NCBI GenBank assembly: GCA_023079485.1
Contig: CM041090.1
Span: 37,474,874 to 37,538,873 of the forward strand
From: Archilochus colubris
Lineage: Eukaryota; Chordata; Aves; Apodiformes; Trochilidae
DNA length: 64,000 nucleotides
Direction of reading: 5' to 3'
The notes beneath the pieces were generated by a model. It had not been told where the DNA came from, searched no databases, and saw only the letters and a list, made by a program, of their open reading frames with translations. Positions 9,003-21,600 of this stretch are shown here, piece after piece (position 1 is the stretch's first letter; every line of letters begins with the position of its first letter). A program made the translations under genes and the position numbers.

Positions 9003-12000
9003 GTAATAATAATGCAAGAAAGGTAGGGCAATAGCATCTCTGCTACTCATTTGTATAAGTAGAACTGTAATACAAAAACTGGGATAAGACATTACTCTCT
9101 GCAAACCCCCCCAGGAAAAAGCAAGTGTAAGCCTGAGTATAGCATCCTGTGGATTATTGATAGGACCAGCAGCTGAACATTAAACCATTTTCTCCCAAAG
9201 CAGCAGCAAAAGAAATCTAATTGGTGGTTCCTGGAGAAGGAAGAATCCATTCTGGTGTAATGAGAACACTTTTGCAGGGTTTTAAATTGATTTAAGCTTG
9301 AAAACAAACAAGCAAAAATCAACCCCTTAGGTACCAAGATCCTGAAGGGACATCATGGAAGTGAACTGGGCCAGGAATTCACAGGCCAAGGAGTCTTAGT
9401 AGCTGTTAGAGGTGTATGTATCACTATAACTGATTTATTGGGCAGGAATACTCCCCTGACTCACCTGGTACTCTCAGTTTAACATCTCTGGAGCACCACA
9501 CCCTCACCCACCCAAGAATCCATAAGGCTCAGGCAGATAGGAGAGGGCCTGAAAATGGTAGAGTGAGGGGGAAAGAAGCACCTCATGACATCTCAGGCTC
9601 CTCTATAGTCAGTCTCACTGACTAAGCAAGGCCTCTTTTGTTCCATCTTGGTGTGATCTTGCTTCCCCACAGGTAGGTGCAGAGGAGAGCCCATGAGAGG
9701 TGCCCCCAACCCACCAGGCTGCAGGAGAGGCAGGGACAGGCAGGCTGCTCCAGCTCTATGGCTTTCCAGTGGAAAATTGGAAACATAGAAACAGACACAA
9801 TAATAAAACTCAACAGAAAACATCCCCTCCTCCCTTAAAATAGAGGTGAGCAGTCTTGGCTCAGCCCAAAGGTCAGCTCATTGCCAGTCCATTTACTTCT
9901 TTCAAGGTCACGTAGGCAGCTTCTCAGGGGTATATCACAAGTTTCCACATTCACAGATCAGTGCAGTAACCACTAAACCACTTGGCGAAGATTTTTTGCA
10001 GACAAAAAGCCCTTCACATATTTTACCCCACCAAAAAAAAAAACCCAAAAAAATGGCGAGTAGTTCACATCATACAACTTTTTATTCTTTTTCCCTGTAA
10101 AGCAAGCTCACCTTTAAAAAATGGGCTGAAAATTACTTAAGTGAGCTGAAAACTACCCAGGAGCAATGTTTATTTTGCAAAACATAGTTATCTCCTGTCC
10201 AGGAGCCCTTTTTAATTTGAAAAGTTTCCGCATGACCTCAGAGTTTCTGTAGCATATGTGAGAGTCCTGAAGCCTCAGCTGCATATGATAGTAATCAGTA
10301 CTGCAGCCCTGTGAAAAGAGTTATAAAATTCTGTCTGCTATGCCTGAGACAGCACAACCAGTTTATTTTTTAAACCAAATTAGAAAACTGCACATCTCAG
10401 TGCAAGTAACTAATTGGTACATATGCATGCTCACCTGAAAAATGCTGCTAAGCAGAGGGAGCTCCTGGTCAGGGGGTTATGGCCAGTGTCCTGAGATTGG
10501 ATGTGGCCAGCTTTGAAGTGCTGGATGTCAGTGAAATCAGGCCAAGCTCCTGCAGGCTCATAGGAGGGGTATGAGGAAAACATAGTTTCCTGGAGTTAGC
10601 TAACACATCTGACCAGAGAAAGTCAATCTCATCGATTCCTATCTCTTCTTCTGTTGGCTCTCTCTAATCTCCTCTGCCTAAGCAACTCCTCCCAAGTGCC
10701 TGGTTGCTAAACAGCAATTACAGCATAAAGACATTAGCAACTCTGTATTATAAACTCACTGGCAAGCCACATGGGGCTGCCAAGCCTGCTGTGACAGTGG
10801 GGCTCTGCCTCAGGGCTGGCTGCCCTCCTGTGTCAGGAATATTGATCAGCCAGTTTGAAATGACATCAGAGTCCACTTCCCATTACAACATGATCCTGAC
10901 CTTTATTGAAGTGATTGCAGCCTCTGTGAGGTGCTAAACAGGGGTGGGTTCATCCCTGTTCCCTCCTTCCAGGCAGCTCCTGCCCCAGCAACTGCTTGCT
11001 TCTGCTTGACTGGCCCAGTTATCCTGCAGAGCCCAGCAGGGCTGTTCTCCTTCAGTACTCTGCTTCTCCCCAGAAATCTAGGGACCAGCCATGGAAACCT
11101 GTGTCTGCATTTACCTCACTGGACATGCAGGGAGTGGGGTTTTTGGGAAGCTGAGGCACAGTGAGTTAATGGCACACAGGGTCTGCAGTGCCCAGGGGAC
11201 ACATCCCCCTGCAGAGTCAAGGGGATGCTCATGGAAGAGGGTAGGATGGGCAGTGGGGAGGCCCTGCACAAGTAGTCTCTGCTCTCCCAAGTCACCTCTC
11301 TGATGCTGCCCTGTGGCAGGCTGTAAGCAGCAGCAGCAGCTCCACAGGCAGGAATTTCTGGACACTTCTCCAAAGCATGTTGAGTTTGACTCAGTTTGTC
11401 AACAATGCTGAGTGCACGAGCTTCCAGGAAAGCTGTCCCCCTCAGCTGCTCCATTTCTTCTGCATATCAGCATTGCCAAGTTTGTTTCCCCTGTGGTGAA
11501 AAGAGGAAATAAAGAGTTATTTTAAAGTTCTGGAAACTTGTGTGAGAGCATGGTGAGGGCCTCCTTGCTTGTTTACATGCCATTTTGGTGGAAAAGCAAA
11601 GGGGTGGCATCCTGCTGAGCTGTCTTTGGAGGTCCCCAAGCTTCTAAATTACACAAGGGAAAAGGATGGAGGTTGCTGAAGAGCACAGGGATGGCAAACA
11701 CATGACTCAGGCATTAAGTGGTTTTAGCAGAGTCATGGTAATGCACAAGCAATAAAATGGGAGCTACCAGCACAACATTTTCTGTAAACCACATACCAGA
11801 GTTGTCCAGCTTTTCAAGGAGAAGACACCAAGGAGAGGAAGGAGGGATCTGCCAAGGACCCATGGCCTGGTCTGTACCAAAGTGTTACTCCAGATGTAAA
11901 AGATGAGAACCTTCCACCACAATGCAGTGGGGTTCTGGGTCCACTTGAGAGCTTCAGCAAGCAATGAAAAATATATTAGGGGCAGAAACCAGAGCACTGC

Positions 12001-12059
12001 TGGAGGGAGCCAGGTGAAAGCCCACAGCCTGGCCAAGGGCTGGGCAGCACTGGAAAACA

Positions 12060-12160
12060 CAGAATCACAGAATCATAGCATCATTAACGTTGGAGAAGAC
12101 CTCTAAGGTCATACAGTCCAACTCAACAACACCATTCCCGTTAAACCACATCCCCCTGGT
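12060..12160 (-). mobile_element. CR1 LINE 3'-end fragment
   Basis: The segment opens with AGAATCACAGAATCATAGCATCATTAACGTTGG-like sequence and continues through GACCTCTAAGGTCAT, CAGTCCAACTCAAC and CATTCCCGTTAAACCAC. This is the reverse complement of a CR1 3' terminus (octamer-type end, then the conserved GTTGGA/TCCAAC block). It is truncated at its 5' end, as most avian CR1 copies are. The subfamily cannot be assigned by eye. Confidence 0.75.
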
Positions 12161-12490
12161 CCTGTGCAGAGCCTGAGCAGGAGCTGAGGCTTTCCAGGTG
12201 GGCTCCACTTGAGTTTCCTTTCTATAAAAGAGAATTTGCACTGGGGCAGGTATCAGAAGGGGCTGGCTGTGTCCTGTTGGTTGTGGAGCAGCTCTGCCAT
12301 CAGGGAAGCCAGCAGTGCAGGTTGCTTTAATAAACCCTTTCTGCAAGCAGCCCTTTAATAGGATCTTTTGCCTCTGGAGGATGTGACGTGTGGTAGCAGT
12401 CTGTCTGCAGAAACACACTTGCCTGTCTGTTTGCAGAAATAGGCCAGGCATGGAGTTTTCTCCTCATTCACACTCACACACACATGCATG

Positions 12491-12512
12491 AAAAAAAAAA
12501 AAAAAAAAAAAA
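12491..12512. repeat. Poly-A run, 22 bases, next to CA-rich DNA
   Basis: Uninterrupted A22, preceded by short CACACACA sequence at 12472-12486 and followed by GC, A7, G, A5. It could be the decayed tail of a retroposed element, but no element body is recognised. Confidence 0.75.
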
Positions 12513-13156
12513 GCAAAAAAAGAAAAAGCTTTTTTAAACTCAAAAACTCACGTGCTTTTGCAGAGTGTGGCCACAGTGCTGCCAGCCTCTGGGGGAGACC
12601 TTTGAGAGCTTTTCTCCTTTTGTTTCCATCACACACAGTGGGATCTGCTGCCTGGCTGTGGTGTAGTACCTGCTGTGAGTGCCTCTATTTATACTCATGG
12701 AATATGTTCTATACTTCCCAGTGCATGGATTTACTGAAGTCTGGCACTTATGGAAAGCCATCGGATATTAATAAAGGGCACTGGGATTAAAACTATAAAA
12801 ATGGACAATATTAATAGCAGCAGTGATTTTTAAAAGAGTCAACATACACAGATAATACAGCCCACTGCATTTCATAACTGTTCAAAAGATGAATGGTGTT
12901 TTGTGGCAAACTACTGCTCTCTGTGACAGGTGGGGAAGGAGCATCTGGGGCAGGAGGGCTCAATGACATCAATTTGTGTACTTTGGAACATGATTTATTT
13001 ATGTTCATTGCAATGACAGCTTTTCTGGTAATTTCTTCCTTTCTCAGCAAAGAAGCCTTAATCTCCTTACTGGAAATTGTACTATTTATGCAGAAAATCC
13101 TGCCTCTGAGATTGCTTGAGATCATGAGTTATGTAACCCAAACAGATGGAGCTGGA

Positions 13157-13180
13157 TTTTTTTTTTTCTTTTTTTTTTTC
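13157..13180. repeat. Poly-T run with one interruption
   Basis: T11, C, then T11 or so. Low-complexity DNA without a recognised element attached. Confidence 0.7.
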
Positions 13181-16100
13181 ATGTCAATTCATATTATAAT
13201 CTCAACAGGCTGCAATCATTTATCAGCTCGTTTGTAGCACAGAAAAAAAAAAGGATGGAGGATTTAAAATGTGCATTTAATATACAGTTACATAGGAATG
13301 CATGCCAGTGACAAGTTTGTCACTAAATACCAGTAATAATAATAATGCTTATTAAGGACTTTCCTCATTCTTATGAACAGAACAACTCTGCTCATAATAA
13401 TATGTTCATGATATTATGACCATCACCCTGCAAAGGCAAGGCTGTATTTACACATTGCATAGATGTGGTTATCTGCAGCATGGCAGTGAATTTAAATCTG
13501 AGAATACCTGGAAGATCAAACTGGTGAATAAGTGGGAAGGAGGAGCCAGGGGAGAGTTGGGGAGAAGCAGACCAGGGCAGGGAAGTCAGTGTGAAGTACC
13601 TGATTGATGCTGCCTTGTTCAGCTCTTGAGCAATATTAAGTCTTCCAGTGATGAATTACCCATCCAGCTCCCAGCTGGTCTTGTGCATACCCTGTAAAAG
13701 CCAATATATAATATACAATGCCTAGTTTCAAAATTCACAGTAGCTTAATAGTCTGCCTGCTAACACAATCAGGCAGATGAAATCCTAAAAGTCTCAGTAA
13801 GACTTGTAGAGATTTCATCCTTTCTAGTTCCTAATGTGGCTTTTCTTATTTCATGTGAGTTTAAGCTGAAGTGACTCAAGACCACAGGAAAAAATAGGCT
13901 GAAAAGTGACAGGAGGGAAAGGTAGCAAGCAAATGTTATTACAAACTACAATGAATATAAATTGTGTATCTAGGTGTTCTTAATAATGAAGGGGGCATGA
14001 TCAGATGAGTTTGGAAGAAAGAAGAGAAAGAAAGAATAATTTAAAGCCAAATATAATTTTCTATCAAGCTGAAGGTCAACCAGGACTGAAAAAATCCACC
14101 AAATTTAAATACGGCCTTAGCCCAACCACATTATATACCTTTTCTTCCACTCTGTGGCAGTTCTCCATGTGATACACTGGCACATTTGGGCCCAAAGTGT
14201 AATCTAAGTCTCAGACCATGACAAGGAGCTTTACTGGAGGAGAGCTTTCAGGAGAGCCTCAGCAAACAGCAGCAGAGCTCCTGGTGTGATGCAGTACTGT
14301 CTGCAAAAGCAAAACCAAACCAGAGGCACAATGAGGTCCCCAAGGCTGGGCCCAGTGGTCTGTGAACAAAGCTTGAACCCATGATCCTGGCTCTGTGTTA
14401 TGTTTGGCTGCCAGTACACAACCACAGCTTGGTTCCAGCACTGCCATATTTTGCCAGCCAGGGGTGCAAAGAGGCTGGGACAGGCTCCTGTTCAGGGAAT
14501 GTAACAGAGACACCAAGATATGGTTTGTCTCCAGAGCTCTCCACCACCTTCCACATATTAGTGCTGGCAGGTTTTCTCCTTTTTTGGGGCCCTTGTGGTG
14601 CTTGCCTCCTGTGTTGTGATTCCCAAGGGCAAGCCTGCACGGGATGCTGTGAGTGAGCGCTCACCTCCACGCTTCAGCCAAGGATGGTGGCAACAGCCCA
14701 GGCCCCATCACAAGACAAAATTTTGTGGGTTTGTCCCATATTTTATTTTGCTAGGACCTGAACAATTCCTCTGGTGAATGCTTTTGGGGAACAACCTAGA
14801 AAACTGAACATGAGAGCTCCTCGCAGCCAAGAGCTGCTCCATCAGCCATTTTCAGGTCTTGCCACCACCACCAGATCTTCCACTAAGAGTATTTCTAAAC
14901 AGGACAATAAAAACACACTCAGCAGGAGTTAAGCTTTTAAATACACTTGTGGCTATGGCCTCTAAATTCCCTCATGCCCTCCAGATTAATTTTTTTTCCT
15001 GTCACATTTAAGGCTGCAGAGGAAATGAGAGATTTTAATGAAGCATCAAGTGATGAAATTTGTTACAAAGGAGGTCTGCCAGTAGAAAAAATGCAATATT
15101 CCAATGACAGCCTCAGTCTTAGCCAAGGATTTGACATTTTTTTACAGGCAATGCTGTGCTGTGCAACACCTTGAGCTGCTTTCTTCTGGACTGGGGGTTT
15201 TACCTACTCTGTACTACTAACGATAAAAATTATAATGAGTTTTTAATCCATTCTGGATCTTGGCCAAAGATTAACTTAGTGAGAAGCTTTTCTATTAGCC
15301 AAGATTTCAAAGATTCCCCCCCCTCCTTTTTTTTTATTCCACAAGGAAAGAAATCTTCTTCTGCTCCTGCTTGTAAATATATGTAAATGTTTAACTGAGC
15401 AGGATTTTGCTCAGGCTTACAAAGTGTGCTTTCTTTAGAATAGCTTTTCCCTGGATGATGTAATTCACTTGACTGGGTATTTTCTACTCCTGCACAACTG
15501 TGTTAGTCAATCTAAGCAGATTAATCTAAGCACCAACCTGGCACTCACTTTGCCCAACAGTTATTCAGTGCCCTGCAAAAAAAGGATTGTTATTTTTAGG
15601 GAGGCAAAAGGGTGACTTCTCTGTGCCTGAGACGACTTTCAGATGGATGTTAGTCTGTTTGTGTGTAAATAGGTCTAAAACCCCCAAGGACCTATGGGCT
15701 GGATGAACCAGATCCTACATTAGCAGTTACATAACCAAAGCAGCACTAAGAGAAGGGAAAAAATGCTGTTTTTTTTTTCCCCACTGCTACAATGACAATC
15801 CAGAGTCAGGTGATTTAAAGGGCACAGAGATGATTTTAAAGGGAGTATCCACAGCTCTGGCTTTGCTTCCTAAATCTTCAGCCGCACTGAGCTCTTGATA
15901 TTACAGTCTGGGTTTGTAAGGGATGGGGGGAAAATAAAAAAGGGAGAGGAGAAATTAGAAGGTTTCTTTTTTTTGTGTGTGTAGAAATGACTCTCAGAGA
16001 GGGGGAAGGTGATAGACTGATAGCTTTCGGGAAGCATTTTGTTTAAATCTAAAGCACAGACTGCAGAGAGCAGATTCAAGTCATCTCCATAACATGCTCC

Positions 16101-18429
16101 AAGATGCTGCAGCATCACTCGGTCAGTCTGCCCCTAAGGGTGAGATAATTACAGCTGTGCTGTCTGAATGAGGGATTTTTTGGTTCACTGATCAAAAGTT
16201 TATTTTAAATCAACTTGAAATGAAAATTTCACCTTTTGTCAGGGTTTGGGGGAATTGGACATTTTCCCTCCTTTCATTCAAAATTATTAATGGAATTCCT
16301 AGGGTATTCAAGAAAATATATTTTTTCATCAGGACTAAGGGTGTTGGAGGAAACTAACCCACCATGAATATTTGTTTTTGCCATTGTAGAAGAGCTTCCT
16401 AAATTCAGCTTAGTTATTGGTCACCCCAAAACTACAGCATCCTGCAGGGAAATATCTTCCTGGGCTTTTAGTGGTCTCTGAAGAAATATTCAATTCCTTG
16501 ATATTTCTGCCTATTAAAGACAGATTTGGTAGATCCAATCACATCTCCCTCTTGTGGCTGCTTCCTGGGACTAAAACAACCTGCTATTTACTTGGCATTA
16601 TATGGGATCATAGAGGTTGCTTCTTTCACTAGCCCCTTTTTTGTGTTCCAGACAGCAGCTCTGCTGACAACACGTGGGTCTTCAAGAGGCTACATCACCA
16701 CTTCTTGCCTCGTGCTTCCCAGTGAGATGCCACCAACCACATCTCTGGGCTTGGGGACATGGATATCAAACTAAATGGTCCTGCCAGCCCCACACCAACC
16801 ATCACAATAGCAAAGCAAAGGCTTCTGTATCTGCATGATGGGCAGCTGAACAAACCCTGCAAGCAGATAGCCCTGAGGAGATGTGGGCTTTATAAGAAGT
16901 TTTGCCCTCCAGAGCTCTTGAGGAGATTTCCCCCTCAACAACAGCATTTTGCTGCTCCCCACTTGGGTTTTACAAATAGCTGCTTTTCTAACTGCATTTA
17001 TCCTCCAGCTAATGGTTTAGCAGCAAATGATATTTCATTTTGACGAGGAAGCTTTTGAGCAGAAGCCAAATCACTCCAGGCAAAGCAGATTTTGTTTTTC
17101 TACGGTTTAATCAGTAGGAAATTAAGAGGACAATATTGTGCTGCCACAGATGTGGAGGCTTGCAGCTACCTTCCCTGGGGTGAGTTTTTCCTTTCCCTCC
17201 CTCCCTGGGACATAACCAGGAGCCAAAAGTCACACTGTCTAACACAAATCCGATGGTCCCAATCCCCAGCCCATGGAAAGCAGCATCACTCCGATGGGAT
17301 TTGCAGCCTTCATCAGTTGGCAGGTCCACAGCATCCATCACAGAATAGTCAGGGATCAGCCAACCTTGCTCATTTGTTAGAAAGTCAGTTTTAGCTTTTA
17401 AGAGCAAATCAAGGACATAATTCAAATTCCTATTTGTGTCCTTACCTCAAGAGGATGGCAGCTCCTACGTGGTTTCTGACAGCGGGTCAGTCAGTATGAA
17501 AAACCACTGAAAATACATTTCTTCTTTTTTTTTTCCATGCTGTCTAAAAGGGTCAAGGCTGGCTGCTTTGAGGGGAAGTGTTTGTAGGTAAACACTAATG
17601 TGACACTGCATTTGCAGGGGTGACACAGCCACAGAAATATGTGCTTTTCATCACACATTTGAAACTCTGCAAAAAAAAACCAAACAAACAACAAGTTCAG
17701 GGGACTTCAGTCTGCTAATTCCACAGTGCAATTCAGCTCAGATTTTCTATACAAAAGATACTTATCTCAAATTTTAGCTAACGTCAAACCATGGAGACTA
17801 AATGCTTCTGAAGGGTTATGTACTTTATGTATGAAATACAATACCTGTGTAGCTTTAACAAGGACTCAGCATCATTATCTAGGTGATGGATTTCCAGCAC
17901 ATGCCTGAATGGTTACAACAGACCTACAAACACTGCAAAGATTTGTTCCCAAAAAGTTTTACTTTGCAGCAAAAAGCTTGTTTTACAACCAGTGCCCCAT
18001 CCTCTGGAATGGAAACTCCTTGCTGGGACCCCAGGCTCCTTTTAGGAGAGTTTTATGCTGGTTGGTATGGAGGAGCAGTGCCTGCAGCCCGTGGTCCCTG
18101 CTGCTGGGGAGGCTTTAGCACTTGGACTTTCACATGGGGTCATCTGAGGTTAAGAGCAAGGGAGGTCACTTTGGCTCAGGCTCCTCCTGCACGATGGAGG
18201 ATCCTTCTAATCAGGATCAAACCAAAACCCATTTCAGTGCTGGGCCTGGCCCCTACTTCAGCCTGGGGGGGGGTCCCCACCCACTGTGCCAGGTATTTAA
18301 GGGGAGACATCTGCAGACTCCATCTCTCTTTCCAGCTCTTGGTGTGGAGCATGTTTGAGCAAGCTCAGCTGGCTGAGACCCGGCAGGATGGAGCAAGGAG
18401 GGAGAGGAGCAGCCCAGAGATGCCTGTGC

Positions 18430-18672
18430 TGGCCAGGCACAGCTTGGATGTGAATAAACTCCATTCAGATTAACCCTGAAAGGGTTATCAAACACTGGAA
18501 CCACCTGCCCAGGGGAGTGATGAGTGGAGTCACCAGCCCTGGAGGGATTGAAAAGCCATGTAGATATGGTGCTGAGAGACATGGCTTAGTGGTGGGCATG
18601 GCAGTACTGGGTAAATGGTTGGACTTGATTGATTTTGAAGATCTTTTCCAAACAAAACAATTCTATGATACT
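18430..18672 (+). mobile_element. CR1 LINE 3'-end fragment
   Basis: From GAAAGGGTTATCAAACACTGG through CCTGCCCAGGGGAGTG, CCCTGGAGGGATT, GACATGGCTTAGTGGTGG and GGTTGGACTTGATTGATTTTGAAGATC to ATTCTATGAT, the order and wording match the CR1 3' region (C-terminal end of ORF2 plus short 3' UTR and octamer). The left boundary is vague because the sequence before 18470 is diverged. 5'-truncated, non-functional copy. Confidence 0.85.
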
Positions 18673-21600
18673 AAAGAGTTCGACTGCAGCACTAACCAGA
18701 CCCAGCTGAGCTGCCTCCAAGCCCAAAAGGGTCAGTCCAGTGCTGCCAAGGGTCCCCTTTGCATCAACCAGAGCCTGTAGATGGGATGATCTGAATATTT
18801 CACAGGAAAAGAGCATCTTCCAGCATTGCCTTGGCACTCAGCAGCTTTCCTGGGAAGGCAGCTGCCAATAGCTGGTCATAGGAGGGGAACGTGGTGGCAT
18901 GGGAAACCCTGTCACCTTTTTCCAGGTTTCCTCATCTCAAGAGTCAGCACTTTATCCTATCTCTGGTGGAAACTATGTAAAGGCTTCTTAATTAGTCTGT
19001 GGTCTCAGGCAGTTCTTGTGCTGACAGCTAGATGGGCCTGGGTGATACCACAGGGTTTGTTTTGTCAGGTGGAAAAAGTTTTCATGTGAACCACAGCCAA
19101 ATCCATGTGTTTGCCTGGTTACCAGAGCAGGGGTGAAAGGGGACAGGCACGTCAGAGAGGATTTGTGTGTGCCATGTCCTGAGAGAAAGCATGAGGCTAT
19201 AGGTGAGCTGGGTTTCAGCAGGCCTTACCTCTGAAGAGCTTCTCTGCTCCTGATCCTGGTGCCTTGTGCCACAGCTGGTGGGAGGATGATGCTGCCTAGA
19301 GAAAAGTCACTCAGCACCTTGAACACCCATTCTGTGTTCTGCCGAACATATCCTGCTGCACAGCTCACAACCAGGGCAGATGGGGTTTTCCCTCCTTTTT
19401 TTCTTTTTGATCTGAAGTCTCACAAAGAGCCTTTTATTGTGAGACTTCCTCTACCATGAGCTGTGCCTTGGGTACCACCACGGAGGCAGCTCCATCTCAT
19501 CCCCCTGCCTGCACCAGGGCTCCCAGCCATCTTTTTCATGTCATTAGTAGAGATGGAGTTAAAGCTTTTAATCACTGGCTAAAATTACTGTTAAGTTCAG
19601 TAGTTAACTCAGCTGTTTACTCAGCTGAGAAACCTGCTTTTCAGCTGGGACACTTAGCTGCTTGCCCCCATTTTTGGGGCCAAACCTCAAGAAAACCCAA
19701 GCTACAGTTCTTGAGTTAGAAGGGGATCCAAAACCAGAGGCTCAGGGACTTTTCCTCACTGCCTTCTCCTCCTCAGGGTTGTACCACCCATTTCTTATTC
19801 ACACCTCCTCCCCAGCCCCCAGTTAGTTACTCACATCTCCCTAGGGATGGATCCCAGAGGAGGCCCATCCTGCCTGTAGCAGAGATCCCACCTCTAGCCT
19901 CTTCTTGCCCCCAGCACACCTCCCTCCCACCCTCCCCAAATCCTCCACTAGCATGAATATGTATCATGCAGCTTGGGGCTTTTCCGTTTGCACCCATGTG
20001 CCTCTGAATTCATCTACATCTGCTGTTATGCATTAAAAAAAAGAAGTTGTCTAGAGGTATGTACAAGCATGTGAATACAGTCATCTATCATAGGAAAATG
20101 TTTCCCCCAAAAAAGTGTCCAGAAAAAAGTGATCTGGGACCACTTGTTGCTGATTTTTTTCTCATCTTTACTCCCACACATTCAGCAGAATCTGTCACAG
20201 GCAAGGACAACTGGAAATTGATTTCTGAGGAAGTTTAAATTAAGAATATTTCCCTCTGCTTAGGCAGGCATTTGAAAGTGTAATTCTTAAATACACTTTA
20301 TTGCTATTAAATTTAATACCCATGAAGGATTACAAATCCACTTCATTGCGAGTCTGGCAGGATTAGGAGAGTGGTGCCTGCTTAGTGTTTTAAAACCATG
20401 AAACACTAACAAAGCCCTGAGCGAGGATCCTTCTCTAAGGGCTGCAAAATGCCAAGGGTCCAGGGAATTGCATCATGCCAGGAAAACTGATGGCATGGCC
20501 TTTGAGGAGTTCCACATTTCAGCTGCCAAAACACACAGTGACAGAGAAGCAGCCACTGCAGAAATCCCCTCTGCAGACCCACACTCCAGATTCTCCTCCC
20601 TGAAACCACTGGCTTCATCCTAGGCAGCTGACTGGGGGGGGTGGGATGAAGAATTCAAGGATTTGCCATTTAAATTTGCAATATTCACATTGCAATTAAT
20701 TGTTCATAGTTGTATTGTTTGTAATGATTTTCCTCTTCCTCAAATCCACGTAGGGTAGATTTGAAGAAATTCCTCTAGCCCTGGAACTATGGATTTGCAG
20801 GGGGAGATGTTAAATCCTCCTCAGTGCCATAGGTGCAGCCTGGGATGGGACAAACCAGGTTGGCCCAGACCCTCCTGGCATGGCCGGAAGACTGGCACAA
20901 GGCCCTCAGAGGGAATCTCTCTCTTTAAAATGATCCTCAGTTTCTCAAAAGGTGTTTAAAGTCAATACTGTTTGCTCTAATTAATGGCCTCTCCAGCTCA
21001 GGCACCAGCCTGGGGCAAATCCACCCCAAAAATCCCCTGGAATAACCACCACGACTTTGATGATAGTGTATGAGGCGACTTGCTTTGCGTTACAGTAAAT
21101 TGGCATGTGGGAAGAGCAAACCAGACTCACAGCTTCCCTGCTCCTTCCAGAAAGCTCCCAGAAAGCTCCTGTGCAGGCATGGGATCCTCTGCCCTCCATC
21201 TTCAAGGAAACCATGATTGTGCCCTGCCAGTGGGAGCCAGTCAGTGCCAGGCTCCAAAGGGCCCCCAAGCACCAGGTATAGGTACAACACAGGGAAGTGT
21301 GGTTTTGATTCAGCTGCTAGTAGGGTGACTCTGGCACCTTCAGAGCTGACTTAGCTCTGGATATTTCCAGGTAAGCCTTTGGAACTGGGAGAGAAAAAGA
21401 AAGTTCAAACTGAAAATTTGAAAAAAAAACCAACCAAAAAATCAACCAGCACTTGAGCTACACCAGTAATTTAGGGAGGGGGGTTAAAACTTATTTTTAT
21501 TATTGTCTTTTTGCCTTTTTACAGCCAATGAGCAATGGTTCTGGGAGAAGGGAGCACACATGGTAGGAAGGCCGTGGATGCCAGAGGCAGAGCTGGTCTA

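Larger units (their letters stand above)
1801..12059. other. Intergenic DNA between HIF1A and PRKCH, part 1
   Basis: No gene is recognised here. The open frames are short, overlap on opposite strands and show no domains. The content is unique-looking AT-leaning DNA with simple T-rich runs near 6634-6660 ((GTTTT)n) and 6772-6788 ((TTTG)n), A-rich tracts at about 8305-8350, 8984-9002 and 10034-10057, a 22-bp perfect palindrome at 5728-5749, an old SINE-like piece near 7822-7875, and two blocks that read like conserved regulatory DNA (3780-4010 and 7555-7690). Confidence 0.7.
12161..18430. other. Intergenic DNA between HIF1A and PRKCH, part 2
   Basis: No gene is recognised. There are a long A run at 12491-12512 beside a short CA run, a T-rich run at 13157-13180, and an exon-like open segment at 15007-15174 with a pyrimidine tract and AG before it (see findings). 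A 196-codon open frame at 17883-18473 has no domain, and its end runs into CR1 sequence, so it is not called. Confidence 0.65.

Noticed and set aside
18290..18470. Possible LTR (TATTTAAGG-like box and an AATAAA)
   Set aside because: No terminal TG..CA, target-site duplication or second LTR is seen, and the AATAAA lies in diverged CR1 sequence.
17883..18473. 196-codon plus-strand open frame
   Set aside because: No domain, low-complexity Gly/Trp stretches, and its end runs into diverged CR1 sequence.
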